From Deltaproteobacteria bacterium (GTDB taxonomy: Bacteria; Desulfobacterota_B; Binatia; UBA9968), in contig VBKY01000140.1 in NCBI GenBank assembly GCA_005879255.1, positions 7,660 through 71,659 of the forward strand: 64,000 bases of DNA, read 5' to 3'. Made by a program: the position numbers and the translations under genes. Numbering within the stretch: position 1 is the first letter of the stretch; every line of letters starts with the position of its first letter. This document shows positions 1 through 11,867 of the stretch, one piece after another. The notes under the pieces are model-generated. The model was not told the origin of the DNA. It saw only the letters and a program-made list of their open reading frames with translations, and made no database searches.

Positions 1-458
1 CGAAGGTCGATTTCGTCCCGTATAGCGATCGAGTCCACGAGCTGCCGGACGTACTCAAGTGATGGATAGTTCCGAGGGACGGACTGACTGGCCATGCGCT
101 CTTCTCTCTCAGTGATCTTCAGATAGTCGATAGCATTAGATTTGATCCGGTTCCTGTATCCAGGCTCTCGCACCAGCCAAGTGAAGAACTTTCTGAGATA
201 GCGCAGATAGGCGTGATACGTGACAAGCGATAGCCGCTTGCCGTGAGTTTCTCGTTTAGAAAGCCACTTTTTGAAATCGATCCCTTTGTCAGCATTGTAC
301 AGCACGAAGTCTTCATCCCTGGAAAACTCCTGCCAGAGCAGTATTGCGTTCTCAATATTGTCTACTGTCGACTCGCAACACCCGTCCGCATTATTCAGCC
401 AGCGAAAAAATGCCCACTTTGTCCGCTCATTCTTTGCGTTTACTTTGCTCATGTTCAT
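1..458 (-). CDS. Tyrosine recombinase / phage-type integrase, N-terminal part, cut by window edge
   Basis: The leftward frame from the ATG at 458 (or the in-frame ATG at 452) stays open to base 1, giving about 152 residues. It begins MNMSKVNAKNERTKWAFFRW and later has a helical stretch containing TYHAYLRYLRKFFTWL. This is the SAM-like core-binding (arm) domain typical of tyrosine recombinases, ending where the catalytic domain would begin. The Arg-His-Arg-Tyr catalytic residues would lie beyond the window, so catalytic competence cannot be judged. The start overlaps the end of the HTH/zinc-ribbon gene by about 30 bases, which suggests co-transcription. An AlpA-type regulator, an HTH protein and an integrase in this order form a usual integration module of mobile elements. 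The family is assigned from the N-domain only. Confidence 0.7.
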   Translation of the reverse strand, partial: MNMSKVNAKNERTKWAFFRWLNNADGCCESTVDNIENAILLWQEFSRDEDFVLYNADKGIDFKKWLSKRETHGKRLSLVTYHAYLRYLRKFFTWLVREPGYRNRIKSNAIDYLKITEREERMASQSVPRNYPSLEYVRQLVDSIAIRDEIDL

Positions 459-981
459 TTTCCTTCGACATGTCAGCGTTAGTGCAGCTACCCCCACTAC
501 CGTTTAATGCCGTCGGTTGTTCGGATACGATCAGCCCGTTTTTGTACCACCAGGCCGCTTTAAGCTCCGATGAAAAGAGCGAGACCCGTATACCACACAC
601 TTCACAAATTCCCCTGATGATTGTTTGCCGATGGCGAGGCCCAAGCATTCGGTTAGTGAACTCAACAAGGAGATGTTGGGCCAAGCTGTTCCGCGGCTGT
701 TGACATCGTGGGCAAAAGAATTGCCCCGCCTGAAGTGGCTTTTTGCGTTTCCTTATGCGGTCTTTTATAAAATCCTGAATATCTCGTCCCATCACCAAGT
801 ACGGCTTGACTCCGTCCGTCAAGATTTTGAGACCCTCCTTGCGCCAGATTTGGACCGTTCGGAGATGAGTCCCAAGCATCTCCGCAATCTCGGCGAAGGA
901 GTAGGCGCGCCTCGATCTAAATACCTTCGCGTTGAAGGTACGCCTCCTTTTGCTTCGCCTTGCTCGGGCGGCAGACGACAC
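427..981 (-). CDS. Helix-turn-helix / zinc-ribbon DNA-binding protein
   Basis: This is a 184-residue protein with a likely GTG start at 981, six bases after the AlpA gene stops. A very basic N-terminus (RARRSKRRR) is followed at residues ~27-50 by a MerR-like helix-turn-helix (YSFAEIAEMLGTHLRTVQIW). In the middle are two CxxC pairs (CPRC and CEVC), which form a probable zinc ribbon. The C-terminal ~30 residues look disordered. The gene lies between AlpA and a tyrosine recombinase and overlaps the latter, so a role in controlling excision or integrase expression is a reasonable inference. I know no named family for the full length. Confidence 0.6.
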   Translation of the reverse strand: MSSAARARRSKRRRTFNAKVFRSRRAYSFAEIAEMLGTHLRTVQIWRKEGLKILTDGVKPYLVMGRDIQDFIKDRIRKRKKPLQAGQFFCPRCQQPRNSLAQHLLVEFTNRMLGPRHRQTIIRGICEVCGIRVSLFSSELKAAWWYKNGLIVSEQPTALNGSGGSCTNADMSKENEHEQSKRKE

Positions 982-989
982 GCGCCGAC

Positions 990-1184
990 TTACGCCTTTG
1001 CCTTTCGGCTGGCCTCAATCCGTCGCTCTAACCATTGCTGTATTTCGGCCTCTAACCAGCCTACTGCACGCCCACCCAAGCTCACCGGCTTGGGAAACGC
1101 GCCTTGGGAGACTCGAAGATAGATCGTGCTCCGCGACAGCCCAGTGCTTTTCTTGACCTCTGGAAGTCTTAGTATGTTGTGCAT
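990..1184 (-). CDS. AlpA-family regulator / excisionase-like protein
   Basis: This is a 64-residue protein beginning MHNILRLPEVKKSTGLSRST. It carries the AlpA/MerR-like winged-helix pattern: LRLPEV, K..TGLSRSTIY, FPKPVSLGGRAVGW and a final WLEAEIQQWLERR helix. I chose the ATG at 1184 rather than the longer frame from 1244 because AGAGGTG lies 8 bases before it and family members begin here. AlpA proteins regulate prophage or island integrases and act as recombination directionality factors. Its position two genes upstream of a tyrosine recombinase fits that. Confidence 0.8.
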   Translation of the reverse strand: MHNILRLPEVKKSTGLSRSTIYLRVSQGAFPKPVSLGGRAVGWLEAEIQQWLERRIEASRKAKA

Positions 1185-1283
1185 CGTCGTTACACCTCTT
1201 TGGAATACTGATGCCAGTAAAGCCGCTTTCAGCTCTATTGTCATCGCAAATGAAGTGAACGCTAAAATGTCCCGAAAGCGTAT

Positions 1284-2078
1284 TTAAGGTGAAGTGGGCG
1301 ATGCGTCGGACGCTTGAGGATGGAAGACTTTTCTGAGGTAAGCGTTTGAAAGAGAGTCAAGTAACTTAGGCTTATTTCGGAACCGTGACTCAACGTGCTT
1401 CAACTTTGGCTGGACATATGTTCGATAAAAAGAATCGGCATGAAACTTTGCGAGCCTTTCTAAAGGTTCTGTCAATTTATGCTGTTTGCGTTCCTTCGCG
1501 TATGCTTTTCCAACAAGGAAGGCCGCTAGCAATCTGATTTGCCAAGAGCGTTTGGCATCTTCCCAGCCCGTCACAAGTTTTTCTTTTCGCAAACGCCGCA
1601 TAAGCCTTGATGCAGCTTTTTGTAGAAACAGATTGCGGTTCTTTTTGGGCCGTTTCCACTGGGATCGTAGGAAGCAGTACGTCCAAGCCGCCGCGTATTG
1701 TAGATCGTAGGATACTTCTTTACGGCCGGATTGAATTCCCCTTCTCTTGTTCTTTTCGTCTATGATGTGACCGTATTTCTGCCGGGCGTGGATAAGTTCC
1801 TCAAACAGCACTTGTAACGGACCACTCCCATGCGCATAGCGACAAACTTTATCAATTGCTTTGTCCAAACGCCCAATCAAAATCGAGAACTCGATTGGAA
1901 TTTCGTCTATGTGAACGGTAACAGTGACGCGTCTGGTTTTGCGAGAGAATCGGGGTTCGATGCGCTTCGCTTTGACACGGCGACTTTTCGTAAGCTGCTC
2001 AAGTAAATTAGGCATGCTCTCACATTCAAATCCGAAAAACCGTGGCTTAGAACTGGCGTCGGAAACCGTTACTGACAT
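1284..2078 (-). CDS. Hypothetical basic protein (264 aa)
   Basis: I do not recognise this protein. It is rich in Lys and Arg and mostly helical in appearance. It has a middle segment AAAWTYCFLRSQWKRPKKNR and a basic region (SRLMRRLRKEKLVTGWEDAKR). There is no signal peptide and no membrane segment. The start at 2078 lies 32 bases inside the end of the preceding gene, so it is probably translated from the same leftward transcript. Its composition suggests nucleic-acid binding, but that is inference only. It belongs to the same mobile-element module as the AlpA and integrase genes downstream. Confidence 0.55.
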   Translation of the reverse strand: MSVTVSDASSKPRFFGFECESMPNLLEQLTKSRRVKAKRIEPRFSRKTRRVTVTVHIDEIPIEFSILIGRLDKAIDKVCRYAHGSGPLQVLFEELIHARQKYGHIIDEKNKRRGIQSGRKEVSYDLQYAAAWTYCFLRSQWKRPKKNRNLFLQKAASRLMRRLRKEKLVTGWEDAKRSWQIRLLAAFLVGKAYAKERKQHKLTEPLERLAKFHADSFYRTYVQPKLKHVESRFRNKPKLLDSLSNAYLRKVFHPQASDASPTSP

Positions 2079-2439
2079 ACTCTAACGCGGTGCTGTTGGA
2101 ACCAGTTACTTCAAACTCATCGCCTTCAGAATCCTTTTCAGCGAGCGGAGATCGTGTGTGCCAGATACGGCTATATAGGCGGTACTCATCACCGTACGCA
2201 GCTTTGAGGCAACCGAAGATTTCATCCCGCTGGTTATCCGTCACCGCGGTCAACGCAGCTTCGTGAAGTTCGTATTCCTCAACGGCTTCTTTAAGCTCAT
2301 CACATCCTGTTGAGGCCGCCAGCACTCCTATCGCCACTGGGTCAATGTGAAGATCTTCCGCAAGATAGTCTATTGGAGTCTCCGGATTTTCATCCCAGGC
2401 AAGGCCACAAAACTCCTGATAAATTCTCGCGAGCGTCAC
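2047..2439 (-). CDS. Hypothetical acidic protein (130 aa)
   Basis: The GTG start at 2439 shares bases with the TAG stop of the upstream 59-codon gene (TAGTG). The product begins VTLARIYQEFCGLAWDENPE, is acidic and has no recognisable domain. A longer reading upstream is possible but would run through the upstream gene in another frame, and the stop/start overlap favours this start. It is part of a leftward string of short genes with overlapping ends (2883 to 1284). Function unknown. Confidence 0.5.
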   Translation of the reverse strand: MTLARIYQEFCGLAWDENPETPIDYLAEDLHIDPVAIGVLAASTGCDELKEAVEEYELHEAALTAVTDNQRDEIFGCLKAAYGDEYRLYSRIWHTRSPLAEKDSEGDEFEVTGSNSTALEYVSNGFRRQF

Positions 2440-2618
2440 TAGCGCAACTTGGCCGCGGTTTCGTCGAGAAAGGTTTGTCTGCTGGCCAGACCAGCAGCGC
2501 GCAGATGGCCCCAAGCCTCCTTAGCCCACAGTAATTCACAGCCACTAACCCAAACGTTGAACATCCGGAAGGCTGCGTTTTCGATTTCTTTCCAGTCCAG
2601 TTGTTCCGAATCAATCAT
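2439..2618 (-). CDS. Hypothetical small protein (59 aa)
   Basis: This is a short frame starting MIDSEQLDWKEIENAAFRMF and ending at TAG (2441-2439). Its ATG overlaps the TGA of the upstream reading frame as ATGA, and its stop overlaps the GTG of the next gene. Such coupling at both ends argues that it is translated. Trp-rich amphipathic helices are seen and nothing identifies a family. Confidence 0.45.
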   Translation of the reverse strand: MIDSEQLDWKEIENAAFRMFNVWVSGCELLWAKEAWGHLRAAGLASRQTFLDETAAKLR

Positions 2619-2883
2619 CGAACAGCTTTCGAGTCGAGAACAGTTTCAAATATCCAGCCGCCCTCGCAGCTCAGCTCGAAAATCTCCCGGAACTCCGCGT
2701 CCATCTCGTTGCGCTGACTGTCGGGCAGGGTCAACCATGCCGCGAATAACTCGTCCGGCTGAGTCTCCGTCAATGCCGAGAAATCCAGATCGGCGAACAA
2801 CTCCGCGCGCCTTAAAATTAGCGGGCCAGCAGTGCATTCGGCATCTGCCGGAAGAAGTCTTTCGTCGAGTAGTGCCGGGCCAT
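2615..2883 (-). pseudogene. Frameshifted gene starting MARHYSTKDFFRQMPNALLAR
   Basis: An ATG at 2883 with a strong GGAGGA ribosome site begins MARHYSTKDFFRQMPNALLAR and meets TAA at 2820-2818. Reading on with two one-base shifts restores YFKARGV and then LFADLDFSALTETQPDELFA..., which continues open to a TGA at 2615. The rejoined sequence looks like one protein whose N-terminus I recall from longer proteobacterial proteins of unknown function. The joined product would be only about 90 residues, so the 3' part may also be lost. It is either a decayed gene or an area with sequence errors. Confidence 0.55.
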
Positions 2884-2921
2884 GTCATTCCTCCTCGATT
2901 GCTCCGATGGAGACTCCTTGG

Positions 2922-2950
2922 ATTATACCGGACTTTACAGTACATAGCAG
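2922..2950 (-). promoter_or_regulatory. Candidate sigma70-type promoter for the leftward small-gene module
   Basis: A perfect TATAAT (read on the minus strand) lies at 2927-2922, about 40 bases before the MARHYS ATG. A weak -35 (CTGCTA, 3 of 6 matches) sits 17 bases upstream. It is the best promoter-like signal in the gap between this module and the divergently transcribed cas3. Confidence 0.4.
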
Positions 2951-3128
2951 GGGCTCATACACCCCAAGCCGTTGAAGGGAGAGACGATCGCCACAGCGAA
3001 GAGTCCCGCGCTGACCTTTCATATCGAACCGGGCCGGAACGAAGCGTTGCGCCCGACCGCGGACCGCGAACACCGACGGCTCCGTCAGAACCGTGATGTA
3101 GTGTTCAGGCCGTAGTGCCGGAAGAAAA

Positions 3129-5852
3129 ATGGATTTTTATTCTTACTGGGGCAAAGCTCGCCCCAACGATGTCAGCGGCCCGGCCTACCATCTTTTGGTT
3201 TACCACAGTCTCGACGTTGCGGCGGTCGGAAGGGTCTTGTTGCAACGTGATAAGCAAATGCGCCAACGGCTAGGTGCGAATACTGGACTCGACGACAGAT
3301 CCCTTTTGTCTCTAGTAACATTTTTCCTGTCCCTCCACGATTTGGGCAAGTTCGCAGAAGGCTTTCAGAACCTTCGGCCGGATTTGTTTAGCACCCTGCG
3401 CGGACGTGGGAGCCGAAAGGACTACACGGTCCGTCACGACAGTTTGGGAAACTATCTCTGGCGGGCACTGGTTTGGCCAAAAGGATGGGAAGGGGCGTGG
3501 CTTCGTCTTCGAGATAAGGAGATGTACGACTGGCAAGACGTGCTAAATCCGTGGATGCAATCCGCTACAGGTCATCATGGTGCGCCACCGCAGATACAGC
3601 CCCACGGGCTGCCGCTATCGTTGGCTGAAAATTTCGATCCAGAAGCTCAGGCAGCGAGCCTCACGTTCGCCCACCAATTGGCCGAGTTCTTCTTGCAAGA
3701 CTGCCATCAAACTTTAACGTGGTCGGAAGGTTTGGAAGAAATATTCAAGCATGCATCCTGGCTTGTGGCGGGATTGGCCGTGTTGAGCGACTGGTTAGGT
3801 TCGAATACTTTGCACTTCCCTTATCGAATTGATGTGATGCCACTAGCGGAATATTGGACGAAGTATGCACTTCCACAAGCGGAAGTTGCTGTGCAGGCGT
3901 CGGGTGTTCTCCCACCGCAACCTTCCCGACAAACCGGCATGAGGGCGCTCTTTCCAGAGATTGAAGCGCCGAGTCCGCTGCAAGAATATGTCTCCTCGTG
4001 CGAGATATCCCTCGGTCCACAACTTTTTATTCTGGAGGAAGCAACGGGCAGCGGTAAGACAGAGGCATCTCTAACAATAGCTCATCGCTTGATGGCTGCC
4101 GCCGGGCTGGCCGAAGGGATCTTCATGGCTTTGCCTACCATGGCCACGGCTAATGCTATGTATGAGCGTTTTGAGCGCGCCTACCAGCGGATGTATGACG
4201 GCACGGAACCGGCCTCGCTTGTGTTGGCCCATAGTAAACGGCACCTCTCCGCCAGATTCCTTGAATCACTCGTACTTGAACGACAATCTCGCGACCAAAA
4301 TTATACACGGGATGACGAAAGCGCCTCTAGCCGCTGCGTCACGTGGCTCGCAGACAATCGCAAGAAAGCACTTTTGGCTGCTGTCGGCGTCGGCACCGTA
4401 GATCAAGCCCTATTGGCGGTTCTCCCCGTACGCCATCAATCTCTTCGTCTGCTAGGACTCGGTCGTAGCGTGCTTATCGTGGACGAAGTTCATGCGTACG
4501 ATCCCTACATGCATACCTTGCTGCGGAATCTACTACGCTTCCACGCGGCACAAGGCGGTAGCGCCGTTCTTCTGTCTGCCACTCTGCCGCACAAGACACG
4601 GCTGGAACTGGCCGGCAGTTTTGCTCAAGCACTTGGAAGTTCCCTTTTCTCACTGGAGAAGACTGACTATCCGCTAGCTACTCATGTGAGTGTCAGTTCC
4701 GCCGCAGAGGTTCCAATCAAGTCCCGCAGCAATACGGAACGCACCGTCATTATTGAAATGGTCCACGAAGAGGCAACTGTCGAGGAGCGCTTACGTTTAG
4801 CGCTTCGAAGCGGCCAATGCGCATGTTGGATTCGAAACACCGTTGATGACGCAGTCATTGCATATCGTCGTCTCGCTAAAGATTTAGGAGACGAGAACGT
4901 GATTCTTTTCCACGCTCGTTTCGCAATGGGCGACCGTCTAGCAATCGAAGCGGACGTGTTGCGGCTGTTTGGAAAGAATAGCAAGCCCGAGGATCGCGCC
5001 GGCAAAGTTCTCGTTGCGACACAGGTGGTCGAGCAATCGTTGGACCTGGACTTCGATTTCATGGTAAGCGACTTGGCGCCCGTAGACCTTATGATCCAGC
5101 GGGCGGGACGGCTGCATAGGCACCAACGTGGAGAACGTGGCAAGCCTACTCTTTTGGTGCTAACGCCTCCGCTGATAGAAAAACCCGGACGGAATTGGTA
5201 CGCCGACCTGTTCCCGCGAGGGGCGTATGTTTATCCGAGCCATGGCCAGTTGTGGCTGACGGCGCGGCTGCTTACTGAGATGGGCCAATTGAAAATGCCG
5301 GATGACGCTCGTCACTTGGTCGAAGCAGTCTTTGGTGAGGAACAACAAGATCAGATCCCGCAGGGTTTACGTGCTCGTGACCGAGCGGCTGATGGCAAAG
5401 CCAGGGCCACCATATCTCTTGCCCATCTCAACGAACTCGACATGGACGCTGGATATACGGCTACTTTGAATCAAGGGCTTGAGGATACCATCACTCCCAC
5501 ACGACTGGGCGATCTCACGACAACCGTACGCCTTGGCCGCTGGGATGGATCAACCGTGACTCCGTGGTTCGAAGCCGATCGATTTGCGTGGGACTTGAGT
5601 CAAGTGGACGTGCGTAGAGGTCGAATCAGTGAGCCGGCAAAACACGGCGTTGCTATTCAAACAGCCGTGAACCGTGCAATAGAAGCTATGTCAGACCAGT
5701 GCAAGTGGAGCGTGCTGATTCCTCTTGCCCCTGCGGCGGAGGGCGCGTGGCAAGGTAAAGCGTCGGATGGTCGTCGCGAAGTTTTCGTCGTGTATCATCC
5801 CAAGACTGGCTTAGAAGTTTCTACCGCAGTTGAGGATGGGGAGTCTGAATGA
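3129..5852 (+). CDS. cas3: Cas3: HD nuclease and DExH helicase of type I-E CRISPR
   Basis: This 907-residue nuclease-helicase is recruited by Cascade to unwind and degrade target DNA. The HD domain is at the N-terminus: H21 and H26 in AYHLLVYHSLDVAAV, H70-D71 in LHDLGKF, GHHG at 148-151 and SDW at 220-222. Helicase motifs follow: GSGKT at 307-311, DEVH at 452-455, SAT at 483-485 and QRAGRLHRHQR at 657-667. All key residues are present and the length is usual for a fused I-E Cas3. It is the first gene of a tight rightward cas operon, and its stop overlaps the next start as ATGA. The gene itself appears intact even though the array and cas7e downstream are damaged. Confidence 0.97.
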   Translation: MDFYSYWGKARPNDVSGPAYHLLVYHSLDVAAVGRVLLQRDKQMRQRLGANTGLDDRSLLSLVTFFLSLHDLGKFAEGFQNLRPDLFSTLRGRGSRKDYTVRHDSLGNYLWRALVWPKGWEGAWLRLRDKEMYDWQDVLNPWMQSATGHHGAPPQIQPHGLPLSLAENFDPEAQAASLTFAHQLAEFFLQDCHQTLTWSEGLEEIFKHASWLVAGLAVLSDWLGSNTLHFPYRIDVMPLAEYWTKYALPQAEVAVQASGVLPPQPSRQTGMRALFPEIEAPSPLQEYVSSCEISLGPQLFILEEATGSGKTEASLTIAHRLMAAAGLAEGIFMALPTMATANAMYERFERAYQRMYDGTEPASLVLAHSKRHLSARFLESLVLERQSRDQNYTRDDESASSRCVTWLADNRKKALLAAVGVGTVDQALLAVLPVRHQSLRLLGLGRSVLIVDEVHAYDPYMHTLLRNLLRFHAAQGGSAVLLSATLPHKTRLELAGSFAQALGSSLFSLEKTDYPLATHVSVSSAAEVPIKSRSNTERTVIIEMVHEEATVEERLRLALRSGQCACWIRNTVDDAVIAYRRLAKDLGDENVILFHARFAMGDRLAIEADVLRLFGKNSKPEDRAGKVLVATQVVEQSLDLDFDFMVSDLAPVDLMIQRAGRLHRHQRGERGKPTLLVLTPPLIEKPGRNWYADLFPRGAYVYPSHGQLWLTARLLTEMGQLKMPDDARHLVEAVFGEEQQDQIPQGLRARDRAADGKARATISLAHLNELDMDAGYTATLNQGLEDTITPTRLGDLTTTVRLGRWDGSTVTPWFEADRFAWDLSQVDVRRGRISEPAKHGVAIQTAVNRAIEAMSDQCKWSVLIPLAPAAEGAWQGKASDGRREVFVVYHPKTGLEVSTAVEDGESE

Positions 5853-7435
5853 GCTTCAATCTGATTCATGAGAACTGGATTCCGGTACGGAGAGAAGACG
5901 GTGGGCAGGTGTTAATCGCTCCATGGCAAATTACAGAGAAATTTAATCCGATCATGGCTCTCGACGCGCCACGACCAGGCTTTAATGGTGCTTTGATTCA
6001 ATTTCTCATCGGCCTCGTACAGACAGCAATGGCACCTAAGGATGACCGCGCGTGGCGCGCGGGCCTGACACAACCACCTGAACCGGACCGTTTGAAAGAG
6101 ACGTTTGAGTCGGTGGCCTTCGCTTTTAGTCTGGACAGTGACGGTCCACGCTTCATGCAGGATCTGAAGCTCACTGATGGGGAGGAAAAGGAAATTGCGG
6201 CGTTATTAATTGAAACGCCGGGTGAAAAGACGCTCCGTGAAAATAAGGACGTCTTCATAAAGCGCGGATTAGTGGAAAAGATGTGTTTCCCCTGCGTTGC
6301 GGCCGCCTTATTTGCCCTTCAGACTAACGCGCCCAGCGGTGGCGTAGGTCACCGAACATCTCTGCGCGGTGGTGGCCCACTCACGACTCTAATCTTGGGA
6401 GGAACACTTTGGGAAACAGTTTGGCTCAACGTATTACTCAGTGGCGCTTTCACAACGATTAATGCTCGTTTGAAAGAGCTCGAAATGCCAGAAATCTTCC
6501 CGTGGTTGACTGCCACACGCACCAGTGAAAAAGCCAGTGGTAGCTCGACCACGCCCATCGACGTACATCCGATGCAAGTTTTTTGGGGAATGCCGAGGCG
6601 CATCCGGCTCATTCTGGAGCATTTGCAGGAAGGACCTTGCGACGTGTGCGGGCGCCATGTGGCGCAGTTGGTAAGCCGGTACTTAACGAGAAATTACGGC
6701 GTAAACTACGAGGGGGCGTGGATGCATCCTCTGACTCCATACTCAGTGATTGAAGGTGGACCACCTAACCCGAGAAAGGGGCAGCCGGGCGGAGTTCATT
6801 ATCGTCATTGGCTTGGTTTAGTGCAGGCAGATGACGAGGTGGGGAGAATGCCAGCTCGTGTGGTTAAGGAGTTTTGGGAACGACAGTCGAAATGGCCTGA
6901 GCTACACGATGTCTTTCGGCGAGCCCCTCGTCTGTGGGCCTTCGCTTACGACATGGATAATATGAAGGCACGTTGTTGGTACGAATCAACAATCCCCCTT
7001 ATTCAAATCAGCGACGCAGTCCGTCCCACATACGAGACGATCGTTGCCAGGTTGATACGGACCGCCGTGTTTGTATGTAGCAATGTGCGGAGATGCGTGA
7101 AACAGGCTCTCTTTGGCCCTGGTTCAGGCGTAAGTGGAGATCTGTCCTTCGTCGACGCTCGTTTCTGGCAGACAACGGAACCCGATTTCTACGGGTTCCT
7201 CGAAGATTCCAGAGACAAGTTGGGCAACGGTAACGAATGCGACTCTCTCAAGTTCAAATGGATAAAGGCCCTAGCAAACGCTGGTGAACGCATCTTTGAC
7301 GAGTTGTCTCAGGCGAAGCAGATCGAGATGGCCGATCCCAAACGCATCGCACTTGCAGCCCGTGATTTGCGTCGTCTAAATTCTCAAACTAATAAGAAGG
7401 TTCGTCAATTCTTGGACCTTCCGAAGACAATCTAA
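5849..7435 (+). CDS. casA: Cas8e (CasA/Cse1), large subunit of type I-E Cascade
   Basis: This 528-residue protein has the Cse1 start (MSFNLIHENWIPVRREDGG) and the family pattern of PGFNGALIQFLIGLVQTAM and LFALQTNAPSGGVGHRTSLR. Cas8e recognises the PAM and recruits Cas3. A CxxC near residue 268 (GPCDVCGRH) resembles the zinc-binding CxxC seen in many Cse1 proteins. The ATG overlaps the cas3 TGA, and GGGGAG lies just upstream. Full length, with no visible lesion. Confidence 0.95.
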   Translation: MSFNLIHENWIPVRREDGGQVLIAPWQITEKFNPIMALDAPRPGFNGALIQFLIGLVQTAMAPKDDRAWRAGLTQPPEPDRLKETFESVAFAFSLDSDGPRFMQDLKLTDGEEKEIAALLIETPGEKTLRENKDVFIKRGLVEKMCFPCVAAALFALQTNAPSGGVGHRTSLRGGGPLTTLILGGTLWETVWLNVLLSGAFTTINARLKELEMPEIFPWLTATRTSEKASGSSTTPIDVHPMQVFWGMPRRIRLILEHLQEGPCDVCGRHVAQLVSRYLTRNYGVNYEGAWMHPLTPYSVIEGGPPNPRKGQPGGVHYRHWLGLVQADDEVGRMPARVVKEFWERQSKWPELHDVFRRAPRLWAFAYDMDNMKARCWYESTIPLIQISDAVRPTYETIVARLIRTAVFVCSNVRRCVKQALFGPGSGVSGDLSFVDARFWQTTEPDFYGFLEDSRDKLGNGNECDSLKFKWIKALANAGERIFDELSQAKQIEMADPKRIALAARDLRRLNSQTNKKVRQFLDLPKTI

Positions 7436-7460
7436 TATGGATCACGAGCTGAGGTGATAC

Positions 7461-9112
<1,652 letters not shown>

Positions 9113-9116
9113 AGCC

Positions 9117-9866
9117 ATGAAAGAATATTTCTTGTTTCGTCTGTATGGCCCGATGTCGGCATGGGGGGATATTGCGGTAGGTGAATTCAGACCCTCATAT
9201 GCTCACCCGTCGAAATCAGCGGTCCTCGGCTTGCTGGCAGCCGCGCTGGGAATTCGCCGAGACGAGGAAGGGGTGCATCAGGCTATGGCGAGTTCTTATG
9301 GGTTCGCTGTTCGAGTAGACGCAGCTGGAAGCCCTATTCGCGATTACCATACGGCGCAAGTACCTCCCGCCGGCTCCGGCCGGCGTAAAAACACTTTCGC
9401 GACGCGGAAAGATGAGCTGGCTGTTCCGAAGGAAGAGTTAGGAACTATCCTATCAAGCCGTGATTACCGTTGTGATTCTCTATATACGGTGTGCCTTTGG
9501 ATTATTGGAGATTCGTCGCCATATTTGCTGGCGGAGCTTGAGGCAGCGTTGGTGAAGCCCGCATTCACTCTCTACCTTGGACGCAAGTCCTGTCCGCTGG
9601 CATTGCCGCTCCAGGCGCAGGTGGTAGAAGCCAGCAATCTTCGTGAGGCGTTTCACAGTGCACGCTTCGAAGATATGAACTTTCTCAAATCACTGACCAG
9701 TTCGCAAACGGTCGATGTCTATTGGGAAGGCGTTGAAGCCGACGGTTATACCGCCGTACATACGATCGAGCGCCGTGATTCTCCTCTTAGCCGTCGCCGA
9801 TGGCAGTTCGCCGTGCGTAGCGAGCATTACGCTGCTGAGAGTGCGTCCAGAGAGCAGGAGGAGTAA
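9117..9866 (+). CDS. casD: Cas5e (CasD), Cascade subunit holding the crRNA 5' handle
   Basis: This 249-residue RAMP protein begins MKEYFLFRLYGPMSAWGDIA and has the Cas5 signature FRPSYAHPSKSAVLGLLAAALGI. A glycine-rich SGRRKNTFATRKDEL loop follows. Cas5e caps the 5' end of the crRNA in Cascade. It lies immediately after the broken cas7e and three bases before cas6e. The reading frame is intact. Confidence 0.95.
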   Translation: MKEYFLFRLYGPMSAWGDIAVGEFRPSYAHPSKSAVLGLLAAALGIRRDEEGVHQAMASSYGFAVRVDAAGSPIRDYHTAQVPPAGSGRRKNTFATRKDELAVPKEELGTILSSRDYRCDSLYTVCLWIIGDSSPYLLAELEAALVKPAFTLYLGRKSCPLALPLQAQVVEASNLREAFHSARFEDMNFLKSLTSSQTVDVYWEGVEADGYTAVHTIERRDSPLSRRRWQFAVRSEHYAAESASREQEE

Positions 9867-9869
9867 TCC

Positions 9870-10550
9870 ATGTACATGAGCAGGATTAGCTTGAAGCCCG
9901 ACGCTAACAAAAACCCTGCTTTCTGGCGTTCGCTGGAAGACATTTACAAAATGCACCGAGTACTCTGGTCGCTATTCGCGGATGTTGACGATAGGAAGAG
10001 AGACTTTCTTTACCGATGTGAGGAAAAGCGGGGAGGCGTGGTGTTCTTCGTCGTATCGGAAAGGGAACCGCACGACACGCAAGGGTTGTGGCAGATTGAC
10101 AGTAAGACTTACCAGTTCCAACTCAACGCTGGCCAACGGTTGGCTTTCGTTCTGCGGGCCAACCCGATACGGAGTAAGAAAGACGCGGAGCAGAGACAGC
10201 ATCGCCACGATGTTATCATGGAAGCCAAGACCCGCTTAAAGCAGGCAGGGCAATTGGAAGGCGATAGACCGCCTGAGAATGAGATCGTGCAGGAGGAAGG
10301 TTATCGCTGGCTAGCGACGCGAGCTTTGCAATATGGTTTTTCCGTGAGCGAAGGAGAAGTAAGAGTCGATGGCTATCGTCAACATCGATTGTTCAAGCCC
10401 AAAGGTAGTCATCAAGTCCGCTTCAGCACAGTAGAGATAACCGGAGCGCTGACGGTCACCGATCCCGAGCGCTTCAGAGAAGCGTTGAACAAGGGCGTCG
10501 GGCCAGCCAAGGGCTTTGGTTGCGGTCTTATGTTAGTGCGTCGGGTGTAA
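9870..10550 (+). CDS. casE: Cas6e (CasE), pre-crRNA endoribonuclease
   Basis: This 226-residue RAMP protein has an N-terminal helix with the conserved histidine (YKMHRVLWSLF, His29), the catalytic base in Cas6e enzymes. The C-terminal glycine-rich loop KGVGPAKGFGCGLMLV is present. It cleaves the hairpin repeat to make crRNA and stays bound to the 3' handle. The repeats in this locus contain a GC-rich palindrome of the right kind. GGAGGAG lies eight bases before the ATG. The gene is intact. Confidence 0.95.
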   Translation: MYMSRISLKPDANKNPAFWRSLEDIYKMHRVLWSLFADVDDRKRDFLYRCEEKRGGVVFFVVSEREPHDTQGLWQIDSKTYQFQLNAGQRLAFVLRANPIRSKKDAEQRQHRHDVIMEAKTRLKQAGQLEGDRPPENEIVQEEGYRWLATRALQYGFSVSEGEVRVDGYRQHRLFKPKGSHQVRFSTVEITGALTVTDPERFREALNKGVGPAKGFGCGLMLVRRV

Positions 10551-10552
10551 TC

Positions 10553-11783
<1,231 letters not shown>

Positions 11784-11867
11784 TTTATGGGTCGACTTAT
11801 ACCCAAGATTTTCGGTAGCTACCGCCCTGGTTATATTCAATAGAAATTTTAGAGGGTTATGGATGGC
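11784..11867 (+). promoter_or_regulatory. CRISPR leader
   Basis: An 84-base gap between the cas2 stop and the first repeat is AT-rich toward the repeat. It contains GGTTATATTCAATAGAAATT and ends AGGGTTATGGATGGC just before GTGTTCC. A GGTTATG-like segment next to the first repeat is also seen in the E. coli I-E leader. A loose IHF-like ATTCAA...ATTTT sequence is present but is weak evidence. Confidence 0.7.
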
